Positions 1 to 7,831 of a stretch of 19,180 nucleotides of DNA are shown piece by piece. Position 1 is the first letter of the stretch; each line of letters starts with the position of its first letter. The notes beneath the pieces were generated by a model that saw nothing but the letters and a program-made list of their open reading frames with translations, ran no database searches and had not been told where the DNA came from. The position numbers and the translations under genes were made by a program. Source of the stretch: Clostridium sp. CAG:411 (GTDB lineage Bacteria; Bacillota; Clostridia; Lachnospirales; Lachnospiraceae); assembly GCA_000437275.1 (NCBI GenBank), contig FR899704.1, positions 26,601 to 45,780 on the forward strand, read 5' to 3'.

Positions 1-70
1 GTTTTCTTGTACTTTTATAAAAATTTCTGTTGTAAGAAACCTTTTTATTATGAAAAAGGACTTATCTATT

Positions 71-79
71 ATTATACCA
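71..79 (-). promoter_or_regulatory. possible leftward extended -10 promoter
   Basis: Read leftwards the sequence is TGGTATAAT, a perfect -10 hexamer (71-76) with an extended TG (78-79). No good -35 is visible at 16-18 bases. It would drive a gene beyond the left edge. Just downstream of it, at 41-60, an inverted repeat (CCTTTTT / AAAAAGG, loop ATTATG) would lie in the leader. The stretch 1-200 contains no credible gene. Confidence 0.3.
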
Positions 80-201
80 TGTTATGTAATGGTTTGCTAG
101 AACAAAGTCAGTTTCCCGCGTAGCAGGCGATTTTATTTGTTTTTGAAAATTTCGTTTTGTGCTGCAAAATTTCTGAATATTATACAGGGCAATCCCTAAC
201 A

Positions 202-231
202 AAAAAACCGTTGAAAATTCAACGGTTTTTT
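202..231 (-). terminator. intrinsic terminator of the ABC/GldG operon
   Basis: A hairpin with stem CCGTTGA (208-214) and TCAACGG (219-225) and loop AAAT is flanked by an A run (201-207) and a T run (226-231). It could therefore terminate transcription in both directions. It begins 12 bases past the stop of the DUF4340 gene and fits the end of the leftward operon. Confidence 0.85.
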
Positions 232-243
232 CATATACATAAA

Positions 244-1284
244 TTATTTGAATGCTTTTAGCAGGGTTTCTACATTGCTAACGTTCATTGTATAAATAGC
301 ATCAGACCCATCCATATAAACATAGTATTCTCCAGAATCCTTATCTGTATTTCCAAAGTATACCTTAAAAGAACAATCCTTAATTTCACTGGTTGTTTTT
401 TTATCATCATCCGTATCAGAAGTCTTTTGTTCTGTATAGTTTACAGTAAGTGTCAAGGTTGGATTTGTGAAGCCATATTTTTTCAAGTCCTTTGCAGTCT
501 TTTTATAGGTAACACATTCCGTATTGGTTAATCCTATTACTGCCTGTACCAAATCACTGGCGCTATCCTTATTCATTGCTTTTCCGTTTGTTTTACTGGT
601 TCCCTTCAACCATTCACAATCTGGAATTTCTGTTTCATTTTTCTTATGTGCTGCATCCGCTTTATCTTCAAAATACAGTGTTTTATTTCCCTTTTTCAAA
701 ATAAATTCGTAAATATCCTGATTTCCAAGTGATGGATATTCTTCCACCTTTGCCAAGCCAAGCAAATCATAATCACAGGCATTATACATAGTAGAATCAA
801 TCAAATATACATTTTCATCTCCTGATACCTGAAAATAGTATTTATTGACAGCCTCATTCAATACTCCAAGGGTATACGTTGTTTCTTTTCCATCTTCTGT
901 CGTAAATGTAACTACTTTACTTGGGTTATCCAGACCAAATAATTCTCTATCAATATCTTTTGATTCAATCTTTCTTGTTGATTTAATCTCCGACAATGCG
1001 CTTAACATAGCACTAACGGTATATTCATTAACCGGGCAATCTTTGTCTGTAGGGGAATACCACGTTTTTTTCTTCAAGTCTAATTCTATTTTTTCATTTT
1101 TCTTGCCCTGTGTATATACAATCTTATTAATCGTATCTTTGTCAACTTTAGTAACAGTAAAGCTTTCGTCGCTATCACTTTCTTCTTCATCTGCTGGCTG
1201 CAAGGATAGTGCAACATACCCTGCAACCAACACAACAAGAACTACCAGCATACTGACAAGCTTTATCCATCTTTTTTTCTTCAT
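244..1284 (-). CDS. DUF4340 domain-containing membrane-anchored protein
   Basis: This 346-residue protein starts with a basic stretch (KKKRWIK) and one hydrophobic helix at about residues 9-28. An acidic linker (EEESDSDE) and a long hydrophilic domain follow. The layout implies a single N-terminal anchor with the rest outside the cell. The exported part has the strand-rich, lysine-rich pattern of DUF4340 proteins, including the segment 'ELFGLDNPSKVVTF' near residues 114-127 (family recognised by pattern). DUF4340 genes commonly follow GldG-like genes in Firmicutes and may encode an accessory extracellular subunit of the exporter; the biochemical role is unknown. It is the last gene of the four-gene operon, 57 bases after the GldG-like gene, with an AGGAG site about 11 bases before the ATG. 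The terminator lies directly downstream. The family call is fairly sure; the function is inference. Confidence 0.85.
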   Translation of the reverse strand: MKKKRWIKLVSMLVVLVVLVAGYVALSLQPADEEESDSDESFTVTKVDKDTINKIVYTQGKKNEKIELDLKKKTWYSPTDKDCPVNEYTVSAMLSALSEIKSTRKIESKDIDRELFGLDNPSKVVTFTTEDGKETTYTLGVLNEAVNKYYFQVSGDENVYLIDSTMYNACDYDLLGLAKVEEYPSLGNQDIYEFILKKGNKTLYFEDKADAAHKKNETEIPDCEWLKGTSKTNGKAMNKDSASDLVQAVIGLTNTECVTYKKTAKDLKKYGFTNPTLTLTVNYTEQKTSDTDDDKKTTSEIKDCSFKVYFGNTDKDSGEYYVYMDGSDAIYTMNVSNVETLLKAFK

Positions 1285-1341
1285 AAAGATTATAGCTCCT
1301 CTCTTTACACTGTAGGAAACGCTACGTTCAAATTTCCCGAA

Positions 1342-2886
1342 TTATCTCTTTCTTCTACGAACAGTAACTACAATACCAGTTCCTAATACTACTGCTGGAA
1401 CTATTAATAAATAGACAATTGCCCAAGAGGTCACTTTACTACTTGTAATAGATAATGTATCTTCTGTACGATTTTTAGCAGAAATAGAAATACTATCTTT
1501 ACAATCGCACATCCATCCCAAAGAAGCTGTAAATAACGAAACATTATATGGGGTTACCTGACTGTAAATACTGCTATCTACAATTGCAGATGTACCAAAT
1601 ACTACTAATTTTGTTTTGATATTTTCCTCGTCTTCTTCACTATCTGTATCTGTCGTATCTGAATCTCCCTTGCTTTCTTTACTATCCGTAATCGCTACTG
1701 CCACATTAAATGGTCCTGTTGCATCATCGTCTGTCTTTTCATAAGAACCATTCGAGCTTGAAGTAGCTGCATTTGTTTTTAAATAAGAGGAAGAAGAAGT
1801 GGTAAGCAAACTCTTCACACTCAAAGTATCACTAATATCATCTAATGTTTTAATACTTTGTGCCGATGGCATCAAACATCTGTAGTTTGTAGATGTCATA
1901 TCTTCTGTAATTGTGTGTGTTTCTGTTGTTGGCATAATATACGTTGGATTATTTGTTCCTCCGTACAAATAATTTCTATCACTTTCCAGAACAACACCTT
2001 TTTCAATTTTTACACCATATGCTTTTAATACTGCATCAAAATTCTTTCGTTCCACATCGTCTCCAAGATAATCTGCTACAATAATAACATTACCACCATT
2101 TTTCAGATACTTAAGAATAGCATCTCTCTCCAACTTACTAAAGTCTTTTTCTGGTGAAATAATCATAAGGCAATCTGCATCATCTGGTACTTTTCCCTCT
2201 GTCAAAAGGTTAAGACTCTCTATCGTAATATTGGCATTGGTGATTTGCTCCTTAATGGTATCATCCAATGAAACTTCTCCATTACCACCTAATTCATAAA
2301 CCTTAGGAAGATTATCTGTTGTTACATAATCAATTGCATTTGCAATCAAACCTTCGCCATTAAATGTATAAATAGGATCTGCTCCATAGCTATAATCTGA
2401 ATAATTTGACAAACTATACATATCATTTCCATCAATCAGCTTATAACGCTTATCACTTTCCACGATCAATACGGTACTATCTGTTGCATCATACTTGCTT
2501 CCGAAGTTTGGATACAATTCTGGATCTTTTTTTACAATTTTAATTCTTCCGCCTGCCTCATCTTTATAATTCTCAAGAAGCTTCGTCAATTCAGAATATG
2601 TATTTTCAGCAGTTGCACTTAACAAATAATAAATGGTTACATCCTCATCCATTTTGTGCAGCAATTTCTTTGATTCTTTTCCAATTGAATATAAGTTATT
2701 TCCAGTTACGTCAATCTCAGTATATTTTGTAGGAAGTTTTGACACAACTAAATTCACAACAATTACAAGTGCAATGGCAATAATAATCATTGCTGCACTA
2801 AAACTTCCGTTGCGAAAACGACTACCTCTGAAGGAAAAAATACTGTCATTTCCTCTTTGTTTCTTTTCTTTTTTTAATTTTGCCAC
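1342..2886 (-). CDS. GldG-like ABC transporter auxiliary protein
   Basis: A 514-residue protein with a very basic N-terminus (KKEKKQRG), a first membrane helix at about residues 32-50, a large extracytoplasmic domain and a second membrane helix at about 488-507 ending in RRRKR. The segment just after helix 1 (KYTEIDVTGNNLYSIG, 54-69) and the following thioredoxin/GATase-like strand-helix pattern match the ABC_transp_aux / GldG family. Two Ser/Thr/Asp-rich loops at roughly 365-430 are probably surface exposed. The start codon is GTG, preceded by AGGAGG at a spacing of 8, which fixes the start. The gene lies 16 bases after the permease and was probably co-transcribed with it. In gliding Bacteroidetes the homologue works with GldA/GldF; here no gliding machinery is visible, so it is best read as part of an exporter of unknown substrate. 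Confidence 0.87.
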   Translation of the reverse strand: MAKLKKEKKQRGNDSIFSFRGSRFRNGSFSAAMIIIAIALVIVVNLVVSKLPTKYTEIDVTGNNLYSIGKESKKLLHKMDEDVTIYYLLSATAENTYSELTKLLENYKDEAGGRIKIVKKDPELYPNFGSKYDATDSTVLIVESDKRYKLIDGNDMYSLSNYSDYSYGADPIYTFNGEGLIANAIDYVTTDNLPKVYELGGNGEVSLDDTIKEQITNANITIESLNLLTEGKVPDDADCLMIISPEKDFSKLERDAILKYLKNGGNVIIVADYLGDDVERKNFDAVLKAYGVKIEKGVVLESDRNYLYGGTNNPTYIMPTTETHTITEDMTSTNYRCLMPSAQSIKTLDDISDTLSVKSLLTTSSSSYLKTNAATSSSNGSYEKTDDDATGPFNVAVAITDSKESKGDSDTTDTDSEEDEENIKTKLVVFGTSAIVDSSIYSQVTPYNVSLFTASLGWMCDCKDSISISAKNRTEDTLSITSSKVTSWAIVYLLIVPAVVLGTGIVVTVRRRKR

Positions 2887-2902
2887 GATTGTTTCCTCCT
2901 TC

Positions 2903-3766
2903 CTAACTCCATCTTCTCTTCTGTATTGATTGTACAGCTAGGTACAAGAACAATACAATAAAAGTGATGTAATATATAATCGACGCAATACTAAAGTTTC
3001 CATTTACAAAATCGTTAAATCTAGAATAGAAGGAAATTCCTCCTAACACTTTTTCCAATGCAGATTCAAACAATGTACTTTTTACTGTATATACAATCAC
3101 AAGTGCAGCTTCTGCTACAATCCAGCATGCTCCTGCCACAATAATATTTTTCACAAATACAAAGATAAAGATTGCTACCACTGCCAATAAAACAGAAAAG
3201 CCAATTAAAGATGCTATTGCTGTTGCAGGCATCATACTTGCTATGGATGTCATCAATAAAATCACAATATTAAATGCAAATGATACTACTGCGGCAATAA
3301 TCTGATTTTCTGTCAAGGATGAAATAAACAATCCAAATGCCAGCATAACGCATCCTAACAACCAAAATGCAAAAATAGTAGAGTAACTTTTCAAGAACAA
3401 TACATTACCAAACTGTTTCAACACTAATGGCATGGTACATATTACAACAATCGGAAAGGTAAATACTGTGACAACCGCAAAAAACTTACCGATTACTACA
3501 TTCCAAATACTGACTGGGGTAGAAAACAATAACTGGTCTGTTTTCTGTTTCTGTTCTTCTGCTAAAAGACGCATCGTAAGTATTGGTAATACTACAGTAT
3601 ACACAAAACTGATATTGCTAAGTGTATTTCCAATTGCAGCACTTCCACCGCTTAGATTTACTCCCCAAAAATATACTCCCACTACTAACAGGAAAAATGC
3701 AATCATTGCATATCCTAACATAGAAGTAAAATAGGATTTTAATTCTTTCTTATAGATTGCTTTCAT
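2903..3766 (-). CDS. ABC-2 type transporter permease (GldF-like)
   Basis: A 287-residue integral membrane protein with about six hydrophobic helices (for example near residues 18-35, 52-68 and 95-115). Its start, MKAIYKKELKSYF, is typical of GldF/ABC-2 permeases, in which a short cytoplasmic amphipathic segment precedes helix 1. The cytoplasmic loop at 65-86 holds the family motif RLLAEEQKQKTDQLL followed by STPVS, the coupling region that contacts the ATPase. The protein should form the channel part of the exporter with the ATPase encoded immediately upstream (3-base gap). The ribosome site GAGGAA overlaps the end of the ATPase gene, so translation is probably coupled. The substrate cannot be read from the sequence. 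Confidence 0.9.
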   Translation of the reverse strand: MKAIYKKELKSYFTSMLGYAMIAFFLLVVGVYFWGVNLSGGSAAIGNTLSNISFVYTVVLPILTMRLLAEEQKQKTDQLLFSTPVSIWNVVIGKFFAVVTVFTFPIVVICTMPLVLKQFGNVLFLKSYSTIFAFWLLGCVMLAFGLFISSLTENQIIAAVVSFAFNIVILLMTSIASMMPATAIASLIGFSVLLAVVAIFIFVFVKNIIVAGACWIVAEAALVIVYTVKSTLFESALEKVLGGISFYSRFNDFVNGNFSIASIIYYITFIVLFLYLAVQSIQKRRWS

Positions 3767-3769
3767 TCT

Positions 3770-4798
3770 CTATTCCTCACTTTCTTCCTGTTTTTCTACA
3801 TTATCTTCTGACACAGTTGTTTCCTTTTCCTGCTCATCCTCATGTGCCAAATACTTTTTATTTCCGTTTCCTTCTGTTACTTCAAGGAAGATATCCTCCA
3901 AACTCTTAACATAAGCTGACATATGAAGGATTGGTGTTTTTTGTGCCGCAAATGCTTTAAATAAGTCTACACGAATATCCTTTTCTTTCTGTGCATAAAC
4001 AACAACCTCTGTTGTATTCTCCTCCACAGGATCTAGGTATTCTTTTCTATGTACATTTTTTACACCATTTAAAATATTCTCCACTGTAGCCTTTGGTGCT
4101 TTTATGCGAAGCGTTACCTCCTGTGTTCCCTGGGTCATCTCTGCCAATTCTTCAGGAGTACCTTCCGCTACAAGTTGTCCTTTATTGATAATCAATACAT
4201 GATCACACACTGCACTAATTTCCTGCATAATATGAGAACTTAATATAATCGTATGTTCCTTACTAAGTTCTTTGATTAAATCACGTATTTCGATAATCTG
4301 TTTTGGGTCTAATCCTACTGTAGGTTCATCTAATATGATAATTTCAGGAAAACCAATAATAGCCTGTGCAAGACCAACTCTTTGTTTGTATCCTTTTGAT
4401 AAATGTTTCATCAAACGATGCTGCATGTCCACAATATTTGTCATCTGCATCGCCTTTTCAATCTGTTCTGCACGTTCTTTTTTAGGGACTTTTTTTAGTT
4501 CTGCTACAAATTGTAAATATTCCTTCACTGTCATATCCGAATACAATGGTGGAATTTCTGGTAAGTAACCAATACATTTTTTTGCCTCTTCTGGCTCTTC
4601 AAAAATGTTATGTCCATTAATGATTACTTCTCCATCCGTGGCAGACAGATAACCAATAATAATATTCATAGTAGTAGATTTACCAGCACCATTTGGTCCA
4701 AGAAAACCATATACCTGTCCATCTTTTACTGTAAAACTTAAATTGTCTACAGCCGTATGATTCCCATACTTTTTTACTAGGTTTCTTACTTCAATCAA
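3770..4798 (-). CDS. ABC transporter ATP-binding protein (GldA-like)
   Basis: The 342-residue nucleotide-binding subunit has all the expected motifs: Walker A GPNGAGKS (34-41), signature LSKGYKQR (133-140), Walker B ILDEP (155-159) and the H-loop histidine (H189). The segment YLPEIPPLY (78-86) at the Q-loop carries Glu where many ABC proteins have Gln, as is usual in the GldA/NatA-like group. About 120 C-terminal residues go beyond the core, with a regulatory-looking domain and a strongly acidic tail. The start codon is TTG, preceded by AGGAGG at a spacing of 8; no ATG fits better. It is the first gene of the operon and energises the permease downstream. An AT-rich stretch at 4838-4870 probably holds the promoter, but no convincing -35/-10 pair stands out. 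Confidence 0.93.
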   Translation of the reverse strand: MIEVRNLVKKYGNHTAVDNLSFTVKDGQVYGFLGPNGAGKSTTMNIIIGYLSATDGEVIINGHNIFEEPEEAKKCIGYLPEIPPLYSDMTVKEYLQFVAELKKVPKKERAEQIEKAMQMTNIVDMQHRLMKHLSKGYKQRVGLAQAIIGFPEIIILDEPTVGLDPKQIIEIRDLIKELSKEHTIILSSHIMQEISAVCDHVLIINKGQLVAEGTPEELAEMTQGTQEVTLRIKAPKATVENILNGVKNVHRKEYLDPVEENTTEVVVYAQKEKDIRVDLFKAFAAQKTPILHMSAYVKSLEDIFLEVTEGNGNKKYLAHEDEQEKETTVSEDNVEKQEESEE

Positions 4799-4936
4799 TG
4801 TTAAACCCTCCTACATTTTTGATTTCTATTCGATTTATTTTATCTTATAATTGTGTTTACTTTGTGAAAGCCAATCATAATATTTGCATATTTGTTAGGA
4901 ACATATGGAGTGAATATACTTTTTCATACACTGAAT

Positions 4937-4966
4937 AATGCAGGGTTATCTTCTAAACCCTGCATT
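4937..4966 (-). terminator. hairpin after the lipoprotein amylase gene
   Basis: A perfect 11-bp inverted repeat (AATGCAGGGTT at 4937-4947 and AACCCTGCATT at 4956-4966) encloses an 8-base loop. It lies 24 bases past the stop of the amylase gene, where a terminator is expected. The leftward U tract is weak (ATTATTC), and the plus-strand flank is actually more T-rich, so efficiency for the leftward transcript is uncertain. Confidence 0.6.
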
Positions 4967-4990
4967 TTATATATTACTTTTATATTTATA

Positions 4991-7705
4991 TTATTTTAGG
5001 TATGTACCATCTTCTCCAATTTTTCCATTTGCACCATACTTTTCTGCCGTGCTATTCTGTAAGACATAAATTCTCATATTTCCAGCCTCAACTTTATCAG
5101 TTGTCAAACTTCCAGATGCTTTCACTGTCTTTCCTGTTATTAATTCTACATAAGTTCCACTTTCAATATTACTAAAAGTTGCCTGTCCTGATAAATTAAC
5201 TAATACATAACTATCTTCACCATTCGCAGTATAACGTCTACGATAACTGATACCACTTCCAGATACGTCTGCAGTAGAATACTGTCCCTTACATAAAGCA
5301 GGTACTCTTCTGCGAATCATATTAAGACGTTGCATATGTTTTGCCAATGGTGCATTTAATGTTTCTGCCATCTTTCCAGTTCCGCCAGAATATACACCAT
5401 AATCAGTTGAGCTTACACTTCCTTCCAAATAATCTCCAAAATAAGCACGACCCGTCTTATCCAACTGGTTATACCAATCATCCGTCTTAACACCTTTCAT
5501 AAATTCTACCTCTGTTCCATAGAACACACACGGAATTCCACGAAAAGTAAAAATCAAGTTCAAATTTTCTGCCCATGCCTGTGTTCCACCATTATATCTT
5601 GTATACAAGGAACCACCTTCATTTGGACCATAATCATGTGAATCAACATACATAACATTCCATGTAGAATCATTAAAATATTTATCTTCCTCCAATGCTA
5701 CACTAAATGCAGAAGCTGCACTTCCAAATTTATGATGCATATAAAAATCAATCATTCCCATCCCAGAAGATTCACTATAATCTGGTTCATGATATTTATT
5801 TCCGCTCAAAAATGCATTATCACTAGTTGGTTGATCTGCAACAGATGAATGATCTGTAAAATGCTTTTCTACCAAGTTCATATTATTTTTTGTAGCTTCC
5901 AATGTCTCATCTGTTTTCCATGCATATGCGTCATCTCCGTTTTTCCATGTATAGAAGCAAACAGAAATACCAGGTAGATCTGCATTAAACACTTCGTTTC
6001 GAAGTACACATGCCTCTCCAAACATAAAGAAATTTTTTCCACCTGCTTTTTGGAATGCAGGTAAAAACTCTTTATTAAAAGATAATCTAGAAACATGTTT
6101 TACCGTATCAATACGAAATGCATCTACACCCATATTAATATAATTGCAATACGATTTTTTCAAATAGTTACATACTACAGGATTTTCTGTATTTAAATCT
6201 ACACAGTGTGCACCCATTTGTCCTGTTTGTACCGTATAGCCTTCCCATTGACAATTCTTTTCATGATGAAAAATAAAATTAGGATCATTGGTATCACTCT
6301 TTAAATTTGCACAACGCTGCCCTTCATTTGTAGTTGTAGCATCTGTCATTCCAATGCTCCCTCCTAAATCCGTAATTGTCATAGCGGTATCAGATCTATC
6401 TAGTTTTGAAATATCATCCGTTCTTGTATAAGCAGGGAATAAATTTTCCTCTCCATAATCACTACAGTGATTTACTACAATATCTTGTATGATCTTAATT
6501 CCCTTTTTGTGTGCATCATTGATCAAATCCTGATAACCATAGTCACTGGATTCTAAGCGAACATCTACCTCTGCATGATTGATTGCATGATATCCATGAT
6601 AATCGTAATCCGATGCATTTTTTACAACCGGTGTAATCCATACTGCCGAAAAACCAAGTGCCTTTATGTAATCTAATTTCTCTCCTAAACCTTTAAAATC
6701 ACCTCGCCAAACTGGATTTTCATTGTGCGGATTATTTTTATTATCATCGGTTCCAGTATCTCTCCAACTTGCACAGTTATTACTACTGTCACCATCATAG
6801 AAACGTGATGTCATAATAAAATAAATGGTTTCATCACGAAAATCGGTACGATCCGTAGCTGTAGGTGTACTAGTTGGACGCGTAGAAGTAATTGGTGTTG
6901 CAGTTGGATCACTAGTGGAATCTGGACTTGTTTTGCTCCATTTTCCATCTTTATACCAATATTCACCTGCTTCTTTAATTGTAAAATCATCTGTCTGGTT
7001 AGAATCATTTGCAAATAAAAAATTAACTTTTGTCACATCTGCAAATGTATATGTATAATAACCATCTAAATCTTTCTTAATGTTTTCTCCAGGCCATTCT
7101 ACTTCTAAATCGTTTGGCAATGCATTCCAATAATAAATTGTTTTTGCATCCAGATCACCAGCGTAGTGTACGGTAATACCTGTATCCGTTGCAAGCTGTT
7201 TTTCATCCTTTTGTATTTCCTGCTCTTTAGATTCTTTATAATCTTGTGGGGCTTCTTTAGACCATCCATCCTCAAAATCATACCAATATTCACCTGCTTC
7301 TCTGGTAAATTCCGTAGTTTCATATCCCACTTTAGGAATACTAAGTACAAGACTTGCCTTTGGAGCATTCGCTATTGTACAACTATACCAGCCATTTCCC
7401 TCATCTTTCATCGGAATTCCAGGATAAGTGGACTGCTTTCCTGTACTTGAAACCTTGTAACTCATATGAGGTTGCGCACCTGTCCAATAAAAATGTACCG
7501 TCACCGCATCCTTCGTTACTTTAGACATTTGTTTCCCTGTTGCTATTTTCTCTTTCGAAGCATCCAATGTAAATTGTGTTTCTGTTTTTTGTGTATTTTC
7601 TTTCACTACAGAATCAGTCAATTTAGCTCCCATCCATACGCAACCTGTTAAAGCCATCATACCAACCACTGCTGCTGCAATTTTTCCTGCTTTTTTCTTG
7701 TCCAT
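4991..7705 (-). CDS. extracellular GH13 alpha-amylase, lipoprotein, with two CBM26-like modules
   Basis: A 904-residue surface enzyme expected to hydrolyse alpha-1,4 bonds of starch. The N-terminus (KKKAGK, hydrophobic core, lipobox LTGC with Cys22) predicts a lipoprotein. Two starch-binding modules follow at about 66-150 and 176-257; both end in a GEYWY...W motif, and the second holds YYWN...WPGE and NFLFAN, typical of CBM26. A Thr/Pro linker (about 262-285) leads to the catalytic barrel, which starts at DETIYF. The GH13 conserved regions are all present: DIVVNH (408-413), GVDAFRIDTVKH (526-537, nucleophile D533), FGEAC (acid/base E564) and YVDSHD (686-691, stabiliser D691). A beta domain closes the protein. 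AAGGAG lies 9 bases before the ATG. The gene is a paralogue of the next one upstream, probably by tandem duplication. A debranching or maltogenic specificity cannot be excluded from sequence alone. Confidence 0.93.
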   Translation of the reverse strand: MDKKKAGKIAAAVVGMMALTGCVWMGAKLTDSVVKENTQKTETQFTLDASKEKIATGKQMSKVTKDAVTVHFYWTGAQPHMSYKVSSTGKQSTYPGIPMKDEGNGWYSCTIANAPKASLVLSIPKVGYETTEFTREAGEYWYDFEDGWSKEAPQDYKESKEQEIQKDEKQLATDTGITVHYAGDLDAKTIYYWNALPNDLEVEWPGENIKKDLDGYYTYTFADVTKVNFLFANDSNQTDDFTIKEAGEYWYKDGKWSKTSPDSTSDPTATPITSTRPTSTPTATDRTDFRDETIYFIMTSRFYDGDSSNNCASWRDTGTDDNKNNPHNENPVWRGDFKGLGEKLDYIKALGFSAVWITPVVKNASDYDYHGYHAINHAEVDVRLESSDYGYQDLINDAHKKGIKIIQDIVVNHCSDYGEENLFPAYTRTDDISKLDRSDTAMTITDLGGSIGMTDATTTNEGQRCANLKSDTNDPNFIFHHEKNCQWEGYTVQTGQMGAHCVDLNTENPVVCNYLKKSYCNYINMGVDAFRIDTVKHVSRLSFNKEFLPAFQKAGGKNFFMFGEACVLRNEVFNADLPGISVCFYTWKNGDDAYAWKTDETLEATKNNMNLVEKHFTDHSSVADQPTSDNAFLSGNKYHEPDYSESSGMGMIDFYMHHKFGSAASAFSVALEEDKYFNDSTWNVMYVDSHDYGPNEGGSLYTRYNGGTQAWAENLNLIFTFRGIPCVFYGTEVEFMKGVKTDDWYNQLDKTGRAYFGDYLEGSVSSTDYGVYSGGTGKMAETLNAPLAKHMQRLNMIRRRVPALCKGQYSTADVSGSGISYRRRYTANGEDSYVLVNLSGQATFSNIESGTYVELITGKTVKASGSLTTDKVEAGNMRIYVLQNSTAEKYGANGKIGEDGTYLK

Positions 7706-7759
7706 TTACTTCAACTCCTTCTTCTTTAATTTCAATTATCTGTATATGCAACATATTTT

Positions 7760-7797
7760 ATAGGGAAACAAGGCAACCTAACACCTTATTTCCCTAT
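7760..7797 (-). terminator. long hairpin between the two amylase genes
   Basis: An interrupted inverted repeat: ATAGGGAAA (7760-7768) pairs with TTTCCCTAT (7789-7797), and AAGG (7770-7773) pairs with CCTT (7784-7787), separated by one mismatch, around a 10-base loop. It lies 34 bases past the stop of the upstream amylase gene. No U tract follows on the leftward transcript, so it may be a weak terminator, an RNA-stabilising 3' structure or a processing site that sets different amounts of the two amylases. No clear separate promoter for the downstream amylase was found in 7706-7831. Confidence 0.45.
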
Positions 7798-7831
7798 TTT
7801 ACTCTACGCGTTTCATTTCATGCAGTATACG

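Noticed and set aside
845..1315. Plus-strand frame of 156 residues opposite the DUF4340 gene
   Set aside because: It is antisense to a well-supported gene, has a Ser/Leu-rich shadow composition and no ribosome site.
7800..7831. Possible catabolite-responsive element (TGAAACGCG on the minus strand)
   Set aside because: The central CG is displaced by one base from the cre consensus and the second half does not match.
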